Assembly (NCBI GenBank): GCA_900540595.1
Contig: UQGL01000007.1
Location: forward strand, 41,446-105,445
Length of the DNA: 64,000 nt
Direction of reading: 5' to 3'
Source: an uncultured Oscillospiraceae bacterium
Lineage (GTDB): Bacteria; Bacillota; Clostridia; Oscillospirales; Ruminococcaceae
Shown: positions 7,833-16,913 of the stretch, piece after piece
Numbering within the stretch: position 1 is the first letter of the stretch
How the letters are laid out: each line of letters opens with the position of its first letter
Made by a program: the position numbers and the translations under genes
Notes under the pieces: generated by a model
Told to the model about the DNA's origin: nothing
Databases searched by the model: none
Seen by the model: only the letters and a program-made list of their open reading frames with translations

Positions 7833-8702
7833 ATGACAAAACTGGAAACGCTGCAGTTGAAATTGACTGCGACCCGCGTGCGCATGGGTGTGATCGAAGC
7901 CACCCACGGTGCCGGGTGCGGTCATCCGGGCGGCAGCCTGTCCGCAGCGGATGCCTTTACTTACCTGTATTTCCGCGAGATGCGCATTGATCCCGAGCAG
8001 CCGCAGGACCCCAACCGCGACCGCTTTGTCCTGAGCAAGGGCCACTGCGCGCCCGGCCTGTATGCCACGCTGGCGGAGCGCGGTTTCTTCCCGGTCGCTG
8101 ACCTGCCCACCCTGCGCCACTCCAACAGCTACCTGCAGGGGCACCCCAACATGAACACCGTGCCCGGTGTCGATATGAGCACCGGCAGCCTGGGCCAGGG
8201 CGTTTCTGCCGCCTGCGGCATGGCGCTGGGTGCCAAGAAGTCCGGCAGCGACATCAATGTCTACACCCTGCTGGGCGATGGCGAGATCGAGGAGGGCGAA
8301 TGCTGGGAGGCTTTCATGTTCGCCAACCACTACAAGCTGGATAACCTGTGCATCATGATCGATGTCAACGGCCTGCAGATCGACGGCGCCACCCGCGATG
8401 TCATGAACTCTGAGCCGCTGGACCGCAAGATGGATGCCTTCGGCTTCAACACCATCGTCTGCAACGGCAACTCCTTCGCCGATCTGGAGCAGGCCTTCAA
8501 GATGTTTGACCTGTCCCACGGCAGCGGCAAGCCCACCTGCTTCCTGCTGCGCACCACCAAGGGTCTGGGTGTCAGCTTCATGGAAAATTCCGTCGGCTGG
8601 CACGGCAAGGCCCCCAATGACGACGAGTACGCCCAGGCCATGTCTGAGCTGCGCGCCGCCCACGCATCGCTGGAAAAGGAGATCGAGTTCAACAATGGCT
8701 GA
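7833..8702 (+). CDS. transketolase, N-terminal (thiamine diphosphate-binding) subunit
   Basis: With the next gene this forms a split transketolase, which moves two-carbon ketol units between sugar phosphates in the pentose phosphate pathway. The 289-residue chain has HGAGCGHPGGSLSAAD, SKGHCAPGLYA, STGSLGQG and the thiamine diphosphate motif GDGEIEEGE...N (LLGDGEIEEGECWEAFMFANHY). The start is set by GGAGG 8 bases before ATG 7833. It overlaps the next start by 8 bases, so the subunits are translationally coupled. Confidence 0.92.
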   Translation: MTKLETLQLKLTATRVRMGVIEATHGAGCGHPGGSLSAADAFTYLYFREMRIDPEQPQDPNRDRFVLSKGHCAPGLYATLAERGFFPVADLPTLRHSNSYLQGHPNMNTVPGVDMSTGSLGQGVSAACGMALGAKKSGSDINVYTLLGDGEIEEGECWEAFMFANHYKLDNLCIMIDVNGLQIDGATRDVMNSEPLDRKMDAFGFNTIVCNGNSFADLEQAFKMFDLSHGSGKPTCFLLRTTKGLGVSFMENSVGWHGKAPNDDEYAQAMSELRAAHASLEKEIEFNNG

Positions 8703-9651
8703 GATTAAAAAAATTGCTACCCGTGTCAGCTACGGCAACACGCTGGTAGAGCTGGCCCAGCAGGGCGCTGACAATCTGGTGGTCTTTGACGCCGACCTGG
8801 CCGCCGCCACCAAGACCGATATCTTCAAGAAGGCCTACCCGGACCGCCACTTTGACTGCGGCATTGCCGAGCAGAACATGGTCGGCGTTGCCGCTGGCAT
8901 GAGCACGATGGGCTATGTCCCCTTTGTGTCCAGCTTTGCGATGTTTGCTGCGGGCCGCGCCTTTGAGCAGATCCGCAACTCCATCGGCTACCCCCACCTG
9001 AATGTCAAGATCGGCGCCACCCACGCCGGCCTGTCTGTCGGTGAGGACGGTGCCTCCCACCAGTGCTGCGAGGATATCGCCCTGATGCGCTCCATCCCCG
9101 GTATGGTGGTGCTGAGCCCCGCTGACGATGTCGAGGCCCGCGCCGCCGTCATCGCCGCCTACAACTATCAGGGCCCTGTCTATCTGCGCTTCTCCCGTCT
9201 GGCCACCCCTGTTTTCCACGATCCGGAAACCTATGAATTCCAGATCGGCAAGGGCGAAAAGCTGACCGATGGTTACGACATTGCTGTCATCGCCACCGGC
9301 CTGATGACCAACGAGGCGCTGCGCGCCGCCGTGCTGGCCAAGCGTCAGGGTCTGAATGTCCGCGTCATCAACATGCCGACCATCAAGCCCATTGACGAGG
9401 AGATTATCCTGACGGCTGCCCGCGAGTGCGGCCGCATCATCACGGTCGAGGAGCACAGCGTCATCGGCGGTCTGGGCGAGGCTGTCTGCGCGGTTGTCAG
9501 CGAGAAGCTGCCCTGCCTCGTGCATCGCATCGGCGTGCAGGATCAGTTCGGCCACTCCGGCCCCGCCAATGAGGTCCTGCGCGATTACGGCCTGACTGCC
9601 GAGAACATCGTCAGCGCCATCCGCGAGATCGTCCGCCCCGAAAACAAGTAA
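8695..9651 (+). CDS. transketolase, C-terminal (pyrimidine-binding) subunit
   Basis: This 318-residue partner carries the pyrimidine-binding domain with the activating glutamate in CGIAEQNMVGVAAGMS, then HAGLSVGEDGASHQ and the C-terminal transketolase domain (VRVINMPTIKPIDEE, VEEHSVIGGLGEAV). Together with the preceding subunit it equals a normal one-chain transketolase. The start overlaps the upstream stop (ATGGCTGA). A strong terminator follows. Confidence 0.92.
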   Translation: MAEIKKIATRVSYGNTLVELAQQGADNLVVFDADLAAATKTDIFKKAYPDRHFDCGIAEQNMVGVAAGMSTMGYVPFVSSFAMFAAGRAFEQIRNSIGYPHLNVKIGATHAGLSVGEDGASHQCCEDIALMRSIPGMVVLSPADDVEARAAVIAAYNYQGPVYLRFSRLATPVFHDPETYEFQIGKGEKLTDGYDIAVIATGLMTNEALRAAVLAKRQGLNVRVINMPTIKPIDEEIILTAARECGRIITVEEHSVIGGLGEAVCAVVSEKLPCLVHRIGVQDQFGHSGPANEVLRDYGLTAENIVSAIREIVRPENK

Positions 9652-9669
9652 TTTTCCCAAAATAACCCA

Positions 9670-9708
9670 ACAGCCCTTGAGGATAAGTTCCCCAAGGGCT
9701 GTTTTTTT
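9670..9708 (+). terminator. rho-independent terminator after transketolase
   Basis: ACAGCCCTTG (9670-9679) pairs with CAAGGGCTGT (9693-9702), followed by seven T. Confidence 0.9.
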
Positions 9709-9738
9709 GTTGCAGGGGGCGGCGTCCTCGACGCCCCG

Positions 9739-9794
9739 AAAAGCCTCCCCTTTCCGGGGAGGTACCGAGCGCAGCGATGGCCGGAGGGGCTTTG
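9739..9794. repeat. short remnant of repeat family A
   Basis: AAAGCCTCCCCTTTCCGGGGAGG, an internal GCGCAGCGATGGCCGGA block and GGGGCTTTG resemble the ends of the longer copies at 3206, 14730, 46603 and 61540. Confidence 0.5.
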
Positions 9795-9825
9795 CCGGGC
9801 CGTGCCATTGCCGCGCCGTTAAGCC

Positions 9826-10383
9826 TTAAAATTGCTCCACCCTGAATACCCTCGCTCCGCTGGCCTTGGCTGCTTCCAGCCCAATGCCCGAATCTTCAAA
9901 AATCATCGTCTCGGCAGGTGTCACATGGAAATACGCCATCGCCTTGCAATACCCCTCCGGGTCGGGCTTCTGCTTTTCCACATCCTCGCCGGTCACAATC
10001 AGCCCAAACAGTTCCCGCACACCGAAATGCTCCAACACCTCGGTGGCGTTTTGCTTGCTGCCGGTCGTCACACAGGCCAGATCATGCCCGGCCGCCTGCA
10101 TCGTGCGCAGTATCTCCATCAACGCCGTGTTAGGCCGCACCATGTCCAAAAAGTCACTGTACAGCTCCTTCTTGCGGTCATGCACCCGCTCCACATCGGC
10201 GTCACAGGGGTCGCCGCCCATCAGCGGGCGCAGAAAACGGGTGTAATGCCCGCCGTTGCAGGACGCCGCATAGTATTCATCGGTCACGGTAAAGCCCATT
10301 TCCTCCAGCGCCGCGCGGTAGGACGCCGCATTGGCCGGCACCGTATCCAGCAGGGTCCCGTCCAGATCCACACAGATCAGCAT
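9826..10383 (-). CDS. HAD-superfamily phosphatase (phosphoglycolate phosphatase-like)
   Basis: A 185-residue haloacid dehalogenase-type hydrolase with all four motifs: DLDGTLLDT (nucleophile and acid Asp at the N terminus), CVTTGSKQN (motif II Thr), KQKPDPEGY (motif III Lys) and MIFEDSGIGLEAA (motif IV). The small helical cap between motifs I and II is subclass I. It removes phosphate from a small molecule that the sequence does not name. It is the last gene of a leftward operon and overlaps the kinase fusion by 7 bases, suggesting action on a phosphorylated intermediate of that pathway. Confidence 0.85.
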   Translation of the reverse strand: MLICVDLDGTLLDTVPANAASYRAALEEMGFTVTDEYYAASCNGGHYTRFLRPLMGGDPCDADVERVHDRKKELYSDFLDMVRPNTALMEILRTMQAAGHDLACVTTGSKQNATEVLEHFGVRELFGLIVTGEDVEKQKPDPEGYCKAMAYFHVTPAETMIFEDSGIGLEAAKASGARVFRVEQF

Positions 10384-12323
10384 AGCTTTCCCTCTTTTCC
10401 TTCACAAAAATCAGCCACATCGTTGGCCACCATCACCAGCCCTGCATAGAACATCGGCGCGCGCTTGCGGTCCTTGGCCAGCTTGTAGGGCATCAGCCGC
10501 AGCCAGTGGATGACCTCATGCATCAGGATGCTCTCCACCTGCGCACGCGGGTAGCGCTGCTTCAGATCCTCCATCAGGGCTGCCAGCAGCGCATCGTAGG
10601 CGGCGCTGCGGGTCAGCTGAAAGTCGATGCGGTTTTCCTGCACCGCCGCGCGGGGCGTTTTCATCATAAATTCATAGCTGCCATGCAGGCTTTGCAGCAG
10701 CTTGCCGTAATCGAGGAAGGGGCTTTCGTGCAGATTGCCGGTGTTCGGGTCGATGAGATACCACCCATCATTGTCGGTACGGCAGATGATGTTTTCAATC
10801 GTCAGATCGCCGTGGATCGTCCCCACGGGGTCCGCCGCAAACAGCTCGCGCAGCCGCGCATGGTCAAACAGCCCGTCCAGCCGGTTCAGATTTTTGTACT
10901 CTGTACCGTTGATCCAGAGCGTATCGCAGCTGACCAGCTCGCGCAGAGCGCGGTCCTCACGGATCTTTTTGAGGTTGCCGTCCACCTTTGTCTCAATGTA
11001 CTTTTCGATTGCTGCGGGGTCCGCCGCGCGGGCGGTCGGGCGGTACAGCTGCTCCTCCAGCGTCTGCAGCACCTCCCGCAGGATGCGCCGGCTCTTCTCG
11101 ACCGGGTTGGAGTGCAGATAGCGGAACATCCCCACCGCCTGCGGGTTGTAGGTCATGTCATACCAACAGCAGCCATCCTCCCGCGCAGTGCGCAGGATCT
11201 CGCACAGCGGCAGCCGGTCCTGCTGGGCGCGCAGCCAGTCGATCTGCTCGGCCAGCTTGTCTCCGTCCGCGCCGAAGGCATATTTGCGGTAAAAGGTAGA
11301 CTGCTTGTCCATGCAGAGCATCGTTGTGGCGTTGGAGCCCGCCGAATAATCCTGCAGGATCGTAATATCCCGATTCATCTGCAGAAAGCGCTGCAGATAC
11401 TCCTTGTTTTCCAGCCCGAAATACTTGCCCAGAAAGACGGCACGGTCATGCTCATCGGCCTGAGGCAGCAGATTCAGATAGCTTTCCTCCGCCGGGGCGG
11501 CCTGTGTTGCCTGATTGACCGCACCGCGCACACGCTCGGGCAGCAGCGTAGCTGCCCACATGGCCGCCAGCGGCAGCATAAACCACGCCAGCAGCAGCCC
11601 GCGCGCCGCAGGGGCGGCGGTGCCCAACGCACCGCCGGGCAGCAGCGCCGTAAGATCGGCTGCGCTGCGTCCGAACAAAAGGTCAAACACGCCAACCAGT
11701 TTCATCGGCTGCCCGGCAGCGGTCAGGGCCGCCCCCAGCGCCGTGTAGGATCCCAGATACGCCGCCCACATCAGCACTGTATTGGCGGCAAGGCGGCCGA
11801 TCTTCACCCGGCCAAGATCCTTGAAGGTGTTGATCAGGCTCCAGAAGAACATCATGCCGTCAAGCTTCAGCGTATCATTGAAGATGCCGCAGAACGCCAG
11901 ACAGATCTTTTTCAGCCAGTCACGCAGCACCGACACCAGCACCAGCGCTGCCGCCAGCACCAGCGAGAACACCAGATAGTACCGCGCTGCGCCGCGCACG
12001 GCGGCCCCGCCCTGCCCCAGCAGTGAAAAGGCGATAAAGCCCAGCGCCACGAACCAGACATCAAGGAACCGATCCATAATGACGGTGGCCAGTGCAAAGC
12101 CGACCCCGCTCTTCATCCGCCGCCCGGGGAATACCGCGCGGAACACATCCCCCAGATGGAACGGCAGCACAAAGTTCAGCGCATAGCCGCCGGCCATACC
12201 GCGCAGCATCTGCCCGCGCAGCGGCCGCTCATAAATGCGGATAAACTGCTCCCACCGCAGCAGACGGAACGCATGGCCCACCAGCACCAGCACCAGTGCC
12301 AACACAAAATATAGTCCGATCAT
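10377..12323 (-). CDS. flippase-like membrane domain fused to an APH/choline-kinase-fold phosphotransferase
   Basis: The 648-residue protein has two parts. Residues 1 to about 270 hold about seven membrane segments and resemble the UPF0104/MprF-AglD flippase-like family (YALNFVLPFHLGDVFRAVFPGRR is the family-type core). Residues about 300-648 form a soluble kinase: the Brenner-type HGDLTIEN (about 504-511) and the metal site YLIDPN (about 522-527) match choline/aminoglycoside kinases, with an N-lobe around TMLCMDKQSTFYRKYA. It overlaps its neighbours on both sides (TGATG with the upstream gene). The join suggests phosphorylation of a soluble group tied to movement of a lipid-linked product. 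Substrates unknown. Confidence 0.75.
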   Translation of the reverse strand: MIGLYFVLALVLVLVGHAFRLLRWEQFIRIYERPLRGQMLRGMAGGYALNFVLPFHLGDVFRAVFPGRRMKSGVGFALATVIMDRFLDVWFVALGFIAFSLLGQGGAAVRGAARYYLVFSLVLAAALVLVSVLRDWLKKICLAFCGIFNDTLKLDGMMFFWSLINTFKDLGRVKIGRLAANTVLMWAAYLGSYTALGAALTAAGQPMKLVGVFDLLFGRSAADLTALLPGGALGTAAPAARGLLLAWFMLPLAAMWAATLLPERVRGAVNQATQAAPAEESYLNLLPQADEHDRAVFLGKYFGLENKEYLQRFLQMNRDITILQDYSAGSNATTMLCMDKQSTFYRKYAFGADGDKLAEQIDWLRAQQDRLPLCEILRTAREDGCCWYDMTYNPQAVGMFRYLHSNPVEKSRRILREVLQTLEEQLYRPTARAADPAAIEKYIETKVDGNLKKIREDRALRELVSCDTLWINGTEYKNLNRLDGLFDHARLRELFAADPVGTIHGDLTIENIICRTDNDGWYLIDPNTGNLHESPFLDYGKLLQSLHGSYEFMMKTPRAAVQENRIDFQLTRSAAYDALLAALMEDLKQRYPRAQVESILMHEVIHWLRLMPYKLAKDRKRAPMFYAGLVMVANDVADFCEGKEGKLC

Positions 12324-13942
12324 CAGTCCGTGACCCTCTCCCGCTTCCTTTTATCTTTCATCACCGCATAGATGACCCCCGCCGCCGTGACAGCATACCC
12401 GGCAATGAACGGTGTCAGATAATACAGGAAATATGTATCCGGTGCGGTCAGGAACACCAGCGGAATCCGCACAAAAAATGTTCCCGCCGCGAACAGCAAC
12501 ATCCAGCGCCGCCGTACCAGCAGTACCAGACAGGCCGCAAACAGCAGCACAAAGGGCGGCAGCATCCACCAAGTCCAGTCGATCAATCCGCCCGCAAAGT
12601 CCCCGCTCAGCGCCACATTTATGATAAAGTTCTTGCGCAGCTCCTGATTAAGGGGCTTTACCGCTGCGCTGTCCTGCAAAAATTCTATCAGCACATCGCG
12701 CTCCGGCTCGCCCTCATACATCAGGAAGGACGATGCAAAGACCAGCTTCTGGTTGGACCGCCCGTTCTGACGCTGGCGCAGCGTATTGTTAAACACATCA
12801 AGCCGCTCCCGCAATAGGCTTTTGGGGTAACGCAGCGCCAGCCGTGCGATTGCACCGCGGCATTCCTTCCACTCCGCATCGCTGCCGCCATTGCGCAGGA
12901 TTGCCTCGCGCAGCGCATTGCCATGGATTTCAGGATGACTGCGGCAGTAATCCACATCATAGATCTTATCGATCGCAGCAAGCTCCGCTGCATCCTCTGC
13001 CGGATCGGCATCCTGCACAAGCGCCGCCATCTGGTAGCACAGTGCGATCCGCTGGTACTGCCACGCCTCCCCCATCAGGGAGCTGGTGTATCGGGAGGAT
13101 GCCATATATCCGCACAAAATCAGCGCTGTCACAGCACCCAGCGCCAGCGGCCGCAGCAGCTTTTTGCAGCAAAGCACGGCCAGCATGACCGGAATCGCCG
13201 CCAGATAATAGACGCACTCACTGCGCCAGGAGGCTGCCAGCGCACCCAGCACAACAACAGCCGTCAACTCAGCCCGGGTCAGCCTGGTGCCGCGCAGGTA
13301 GAAAGCCACCAGCATGAAAACCAGAAAAAGCTCGCACCAGCATGACCATGTCGTCCGGAATGGATTCTGGTTGTGCATCAGCACCGGCGGCAGCAGGAAC
13401 GGCAGGTAGACGATGGCAAACCACACCGGCTCCACCGGTCGAACCAGCCGTTTCTCGGTAAGGTCTTGGGCCGTAGCTGCAAAGCAACCTACCGCCGCAC
13501 TGATGAGCAGATTCTGGATAAGCACTACCCCTCCGGGTATGGGCACAAACATCAGTGACAGGATAAAGGCACTGCTCGTCAGAAAATGCTGCCATGCATC
13601 CATCTGCAGTGTTCTCGCCAGAGACAGCACATTCAGGTCGTCATTGCCCCAGCAGCCCGGCCAGACGATGAGCAGCACGATCAGATTTACCGCCAGATAC
13701 GGCAGCGTCCACTGCAGCCAGCGCCAGACAAAGCGATCCTTCGCGCGGAGCTTTTTGACCAGCGTCACGATTCCGTGGACAAGCAGAAAAGCAAGAAGCA
13801 CAAACAGTGCCTTATAGACAAAAAATGCCGTAGTCCGCCAATCATACCGGAAAAACAGTCTGTCCGTCCAAAGCGTCAGTATCCCCCACAGCACGGCCGC
13901 AAGCAGCTCCGGGATGATTTGTTTTTTTGCCGATGTGTTCAT
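12323..13942 (-). CDS. DUF6020-like polytopic membrane protein
   Basis: A 539-residue protein with about a dozen hydrophobic segments. The stretch IVWPGCWGNDDLNVLSLA after the third or fourth segment is the acidic loop expected for GT-C or DUF6020 membrane proteins, and NPFRTTWSCW and RSECVYYLAAIP are further conserved-looking loops. A lipid-linked sugar transferase is possible but unproven. The start at 13942 (MNTSAKK) is preferred to 13957 because AAGGAG lies 6 bases before it. It overlaps the next gene by one base. Confidence 0.65.
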   Translation of the reverse strand: MNTSAKKQIIPELLAAVLWGILTLWTDRLFFRYDWRTTAFFVYKALFVLLAFLLVHGIVTLVKKLRAKDRFVWRWLQWTLPYLAVNLIVLLIVWPGCWGNDDLNVLSLARTLQMDAWQHFLTSSAFILSLMFVPIPGGVVLIQNLLISAAVGCFAATAQDLTEKRLVRPVEPVWFAIVYLPFLLPPVLMHNQNPFRTTWSCWCELFLVFMLVAFYLRGTRLTRAELTAVVVLGALAASWRSECVYYLAAIPVMLAVLCCKKLLRPLALGAVTALILCGYMASSRYTSSLMGEAWQYQRIALCYQMAALVQDADPAEDAAELAAIDKIYDVDYCRSHPEIHGNALREAILRNGGSDAEWKECRGAIARLALRYPKSLLRERLDVFNNTLRQRQNGRSNQKLVFASSFLMYEGEPERDVLIEFLQDSAAVKPLNQELRKNFIINVALSGDFAGGLIDWTWWMLPPFVLLFAACLVLLVRRRWMLLFAAGTFFVRIPLVFLTAPDTYFLYYLTPFIAGYAVTAAGVIYAVMKDKRKRERVTD

Positions 13943-13960
13943 CTGTTCTCCTTCCATCGG

Positions 13961-14713
13961 TCACCCCAGCGCGTCAAATCCGGCGCGGTTCTCCGGCTTT
14001 TCTGCGGTGCGGTATTCGTCCGGTGTGCCGAAGGGCAGGTGCAGATCACACGCAAAGCCTGCGATCCGTGCGCCCTGCGCTGCCAGCACATTGTAGATGC
14101 CGGATACAAAAAATTCCTTATACTCACAGTTTTTCAGATATGCGGCGCAGGCGTCGGCGTAGGTGCGCTTATCCTTAAAATAATACGCGCCGCAGATGGC
14201 GTCATGGCTGACGACCTGCTTTTCCACCGTATGGCAGACATTGCCGTCCGCGCCGTACTGCAGGTAGCTGTAGGCCGGGGAATCGCTCTCAAAGGTCAGC
14301 AGCGCCCCCGCAGGGCCGTCGGCAAAGCGGCCCTTTTCACAGAACGCATTGAACGCGCTGCAGATAAACAGGTGGTCGCAATCATTGAAAAGGATCGGCT
14401 CACCGTCTGGCAGGCCCTCGCAGCCCTTCAGCGCCGTGACAGCCGCCCCCTCGGTCACCTCCGGCAGGGCAATGATGCGCGCTTCAGGCCAGTATGTCCG
14501 GATCTTTTCGTCAATCGCAAAGTCGCGGATATGCTCCTCGAGCACAACAAAGGTGATGTCGGCGCAGTCCACATATTTCTCAATACTGCGCGCCGCCCAG
14601 TAAAAGAACGGCTTTCCGTTAATTTCAATCAATGGCTTCGGGCAGACAAATCCGTTTTCAAAAAAGCGGCTCCCCCGACCGGCCATGGGGAGAATCAAGT
14701 GAAGTTTAGACAT
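13961..14713 (-). CDS. nucleotidyltransferase (NTP_transferase family, LicC/hddC-like)
   Basis: The 250-residue enzyme begins with LHLILPMAGRGSRF...PKPLIEINGKPF, the nucleotide-binding loop of sugar-1-phosphate and choline-phosphate nucleotidyltransferases, and has the metal site FNDCDHLF near residue 107. It should join an NTP and a phosphorylated small molecule to form an activated NDP or CMP donor. In the same operon lie a kinase and a phosphatase, so the donor may be built here from a non-phosphorylated start. The base and the substrate cannot be told from sequence. Confidence 0.82.
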   Translation of the reverse strand: MSKLHLILPMAGRGSRFFENGFVCPKPLIEINGKPFFYWAARSIEKYVDCADITFVVLEEHIRDFAIDEKIRTYWPEARIIALPEVTEGAAVTALKGCEGLPDGEPILFNDCDHLFICSAFNAFCEKGRFADGPAGALLTFESDSPAYSYLQYGADGNVCHTVEKQVVSHDAICGAYYFKDKRTYADACAAYLKNCEYKEFFVSGIYNVLAAQGARIAGFACDLHLPFGTPDEYRTAEKPENRAGFDALG

Positions 14714-14729
14714 GATGTACCTCTTTTCA

Positions 14730-14943
14730 AAAAGCCTTTCCCAAGGGGCTGCGTCCGCAGACGCGTGTCGGAGCGCAACCGCTGAAAGCGGCTCTTAGCG
14801 CGGAGACTGAAGGTGGCGCGTAGCGCCGGATGAGGGGCGACCTGCCACCATTGCCTGTGCAATTTTCCGCAGAAGAGTTGCTCCATTCACTCTGCCCTCA
14901 TCAGTCGCCTGCAGCGACAGCTTTCCCCCGATGGGGAAGCCTT
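14730..14943. repeat. dispersed GC-rich inverted repeat, family A copy 2
   Basis: Begins AAAAGCCTTTCCCAAGGGGCTGCG and ends CCCCCGATGGGGAAGCCTTTTT, with internal blocks GGATGAGGGG and CCCTCATCAGTCGCCTGCAGCGAC. It shares a long inner segment (GACGCGTGTCGGAGCG) with copy 3 at 46603. It lies inside the glycan operon between the epimerase and nucleotidyltransferase genes. Confidence 0.82.
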
Positions 14944-14944
14944 T

Positions 14945-15970
14945 TTACTTTCCCAGCCCTGCCAGCATCTTCGTTTCTGCCTCGATGACCCGGCTCAGGC
15001 CTGTCTCGATGTCCACCTGCGGCTGCCAGCCGTAGGCCTCGCGGGCGTGGGTGTTGTCGCACTGGCTGAACTTGTTCACCTCATGGTCGAGGATCTCCGG
15101 CTTGATGCCGTAGGCCCCGCCGTACAGCTCGGGATATTTGGCCCAATAATGGCTGCTCGGGCAGTATTTGGCCTCGATGCTCTTGCCCATCAGGCGGCTG
15201 GCAATGGCATACAGCTCCTTAACGGAATAGCTGCGGTTGCTGGAGACATTCACCGCGTCAAAGCCCTTCTGGGGCTGCTCCACCACGCGCAGCGCCAGCG
15301 CGATCAGGTCATCGACATAGATATAATCGCGGCGCTGGTTGCCGTCAGAGTGGAACTCCGGCGTGCGGTCGTAGTACAGCTCGCGGATCATGTAGCCCAC
15401 AAACGGCGGCTGCTTGCGCAGGCAGTCGATGTGGGGGCCGTAGACATTGGCAAAGCGCAGGCAGGTCACGGTCATGCCGTAGGTGTCGGCAAAGCTCTGG
15501 GCAAACCGCTCGCCGCAGTATTTTGTGTTGGGGTAGATCAGCGTCGGCGGGTTGAACTTCGACTCCACGGTCGGGAACTCGGTCTCGTTCTCATACATAG
15601 CGTTGGTGGAGGCCTGCACCAGCTGTCGGATGCCGGTGCGGCGGCCTGCCTCCAGCAGGTTCACAAGGCCCAGCGTATTGACCTCGATGGCCTGCACAGG
15701 GTCGCTCTGGCAGTCCGGCAGGGGGGCAATGCCCGCAATGTTGTACACGACCTCGAACTTTTCTTCCTCAAACAGCTGGAGCATCCCGGCCTTGTCGCGG
15801 ATATCCATCTTCCGCACCTCGGCACCGAAATCATGGTCGTCAAACTTCAGGTTGTCCAGATTGCCGTAGGAGAAGTTGTCGATACCCACGACCTCATCGC
15901 CGCGCTGCCACAGCTTGTGCCAGAGCTGACCGCCGATAAACCCGGCTGCACCCGTTACCAGAACCTTCAT
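14945..15970 (-). CDS. NAD-dependent sugar epimerase/dehydratase
   Basis: The 341-residue SDR enzyme has the Rossmann motif VTGAAGFIGGQL at the N terminus, a NIAG motif, the ASTNAMYE active-site strand and the catalytic Tyr-x3-Lys in YPNTKYCGERFA. RRDYIYVDDL and a C-terminal NDP-sugar part fit UDP-glucose-4-epimerase relatives. It likely makes a hexose or hexuronate donor for the next-door glycosyltransferase. Exact reaction not determined. It starts 13 bases after the GT2 stop. Confidence 0.87.
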   Translation of the reverse strand: MKVLVTGAAGFIGGQLWHKLWQRGDEVVGIDNFSYGNLDNLKFDDHDFGAEVRKMDIRDKAGMLQLFEEEKFEVVYNIAGIAPLPDCQSDPVQAIEVNTLGLVNLLEAGRRTGIRQLVQASTNAMYENETEFPTVESKFNPPTLIYPNTKYCGERFAQSFADTYGMTVTCLRFANVYGPHIDCLRKQPPFVGYMIRELYYDRTPEFHSDGNQRRDYIYVDDLIALALRVVEQPQKGFDAVNVSSNRSYSVKELYAIASRLMGKSIEAKYCPSSHYWAKYPELYGGAYGIKPEILDHEVNKFSQCDNTHAREAYGWQPQVDIETGLSRVIEAETKMLAGLGK

Positions 15971-15983
15971 TGCAAAAACCTCC

Positions 15984-16778
15984 TTACAGGTTGGACGCTA
16001 CGACCTCGTAGCTGTAATCCTCAATACTGTTGTCGCGCCACTCGCGCTCCACAAACGCCTTCGGCCCTGCCAGATACTTCCCGCAGAGCTTGAGCAGACT
16101 GATACCGAAGCTCGTCAGCTTATTGTTGCTGACCTGATCCTCCTCCCGCCAGCTGATGGGGAAGAACAGCACCCGCTGCTTCATCTGGCAGAGCGCCAGA
16201 ATCATGCAATCGTTAAAATACAGCGTGTCAGGGAACTTTTTGTAGTATTCGTTTTTCAGCGGGGCCACGGCATACAGGTTCAGTCCGCTGCCCAGATCGG
16301 TGATTTTTCTGCGCGCCACCAGACTGAAAAGCCAGTTGAAGCCGTAGTTGCCCACCGTGCGCAGCGCACTGTAGCCGCCGGTCTTGCTGCCGCGCATAAA
16401 GCGGGAGCCGAGGCAGCAGTCGTATTTTTTATAGGTATCATCGTTCAGGATCGGCAGCAGGTCGGCGATGGCCCCCTGATCGTCACCGTGCAGTACGACA
16501 AGATGCGCATACCCGTGGGCGGCCGCATAGCCAAACGCCACCTTATGGCTGCCGCCCAGACCGTAGTTGCGGTCATTGCGCAAAAGGCGCACCGGCGCAT
16601 CGGGGTGGCGGGCCATCCAGTCCTGCACAGCGGCCTCGGTGCCATCGGTGGAACAGTTGTTTACAACGATGCACTCCCCCACCCAAGGGGCGATGCGTTT
16701 GTCAAGCAGCTGCGAAAGCACCCGCGTGACCTGCTTTTCACAGTTGTAGGCAGGGATAAAAACCAGTAGTTTTTCCAT
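15984..16778 (-). CDS. GT2 glycosyltransferase, dolichol-phosphate-mannose-synthase type
   Basis: A 264-residue GT-A enzyme starting LLVFIPAYNCEKQVTRVL, with VVNNCSTDGTE, the metal/nucleotide site HGDDQG and LGSRFMRG, typical of polyprenyl-phosphate sugar synthases. No C-terminal membrane segments, so it works at the inner membrane face as a peripheral protein. First gene of the leftward operon; start 16778 chosen for AGGAG 6-7 bases upstream, while the longer frame lies over the promoter. Confidence 0.85.
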   Translation of the reverse strand: MEKLLVFIPAYNCEKQVTRVLSQLLDKRIAPWVGECIVVNNCSTDGTEAAVQDWMARHPDAPVRLLRNDRNYGLGGSHKVAFGYAAAHGYAHLVVLHGDDQGAIADLLPILNDDTYKKYDCCLGSRFMRGSKTGGYSALRTVGNYGFNWLFSLVARRKITDLGSGLNLYAVAPLKNEYYKKFPDTLYFNDCMILALCQMKQRVLFFPISWREEDQVSNNKLTSFGISLLKLCGKYLAGPKAFVEREWRDNSIEDYSYEVVASNL

Positions 16779-16817
16779 GGAAAGCTCCTTTTCTGCACAC
16801 AATTCTACATAATAAAG

Positions 16818-16846
16818 ATTATACAACACCGCACCGCCAATCGCAA
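16818..16846 (-). promoter_or_regulatory. promoter of the six-gene leftward operon
   Basis: Minus strand: TTGCGA (16846-16841), a 17-base spacer and consensus TATAAT (16823-16818), about 40 bases before the GT2 start. No other clear promoter was seen down to 9826. Confidence 0.78.
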
Positions 16847-16854
16847 GAAAAAAA

Positions 16855-16880
16855 GCCCCCTCTTGGGAAAAGAGGAGGCC
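16855..16880 (-). terminator. terminator after the GT39-like genes
   Basis: GCCTCCTCTT and AAGAGGGGGC pair on the minus strand (bases 16880-16855) and are followed by seven T. It separates the upstream membrane-transferase pair from the operon promoter. Confidence 0.8.
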
Positions 16881-16913
16881 ATTTTTGCAGGTCAGGGCAG
16901 CGCAGACCTCCGC

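Noticed and set aside
10510..10540. HEVIH in the kinase fusion as a zinc-protease site
   Set aside because: It lies in a C-terminal helix of the kinase fold with no third ligand or protease context; most likely chance.
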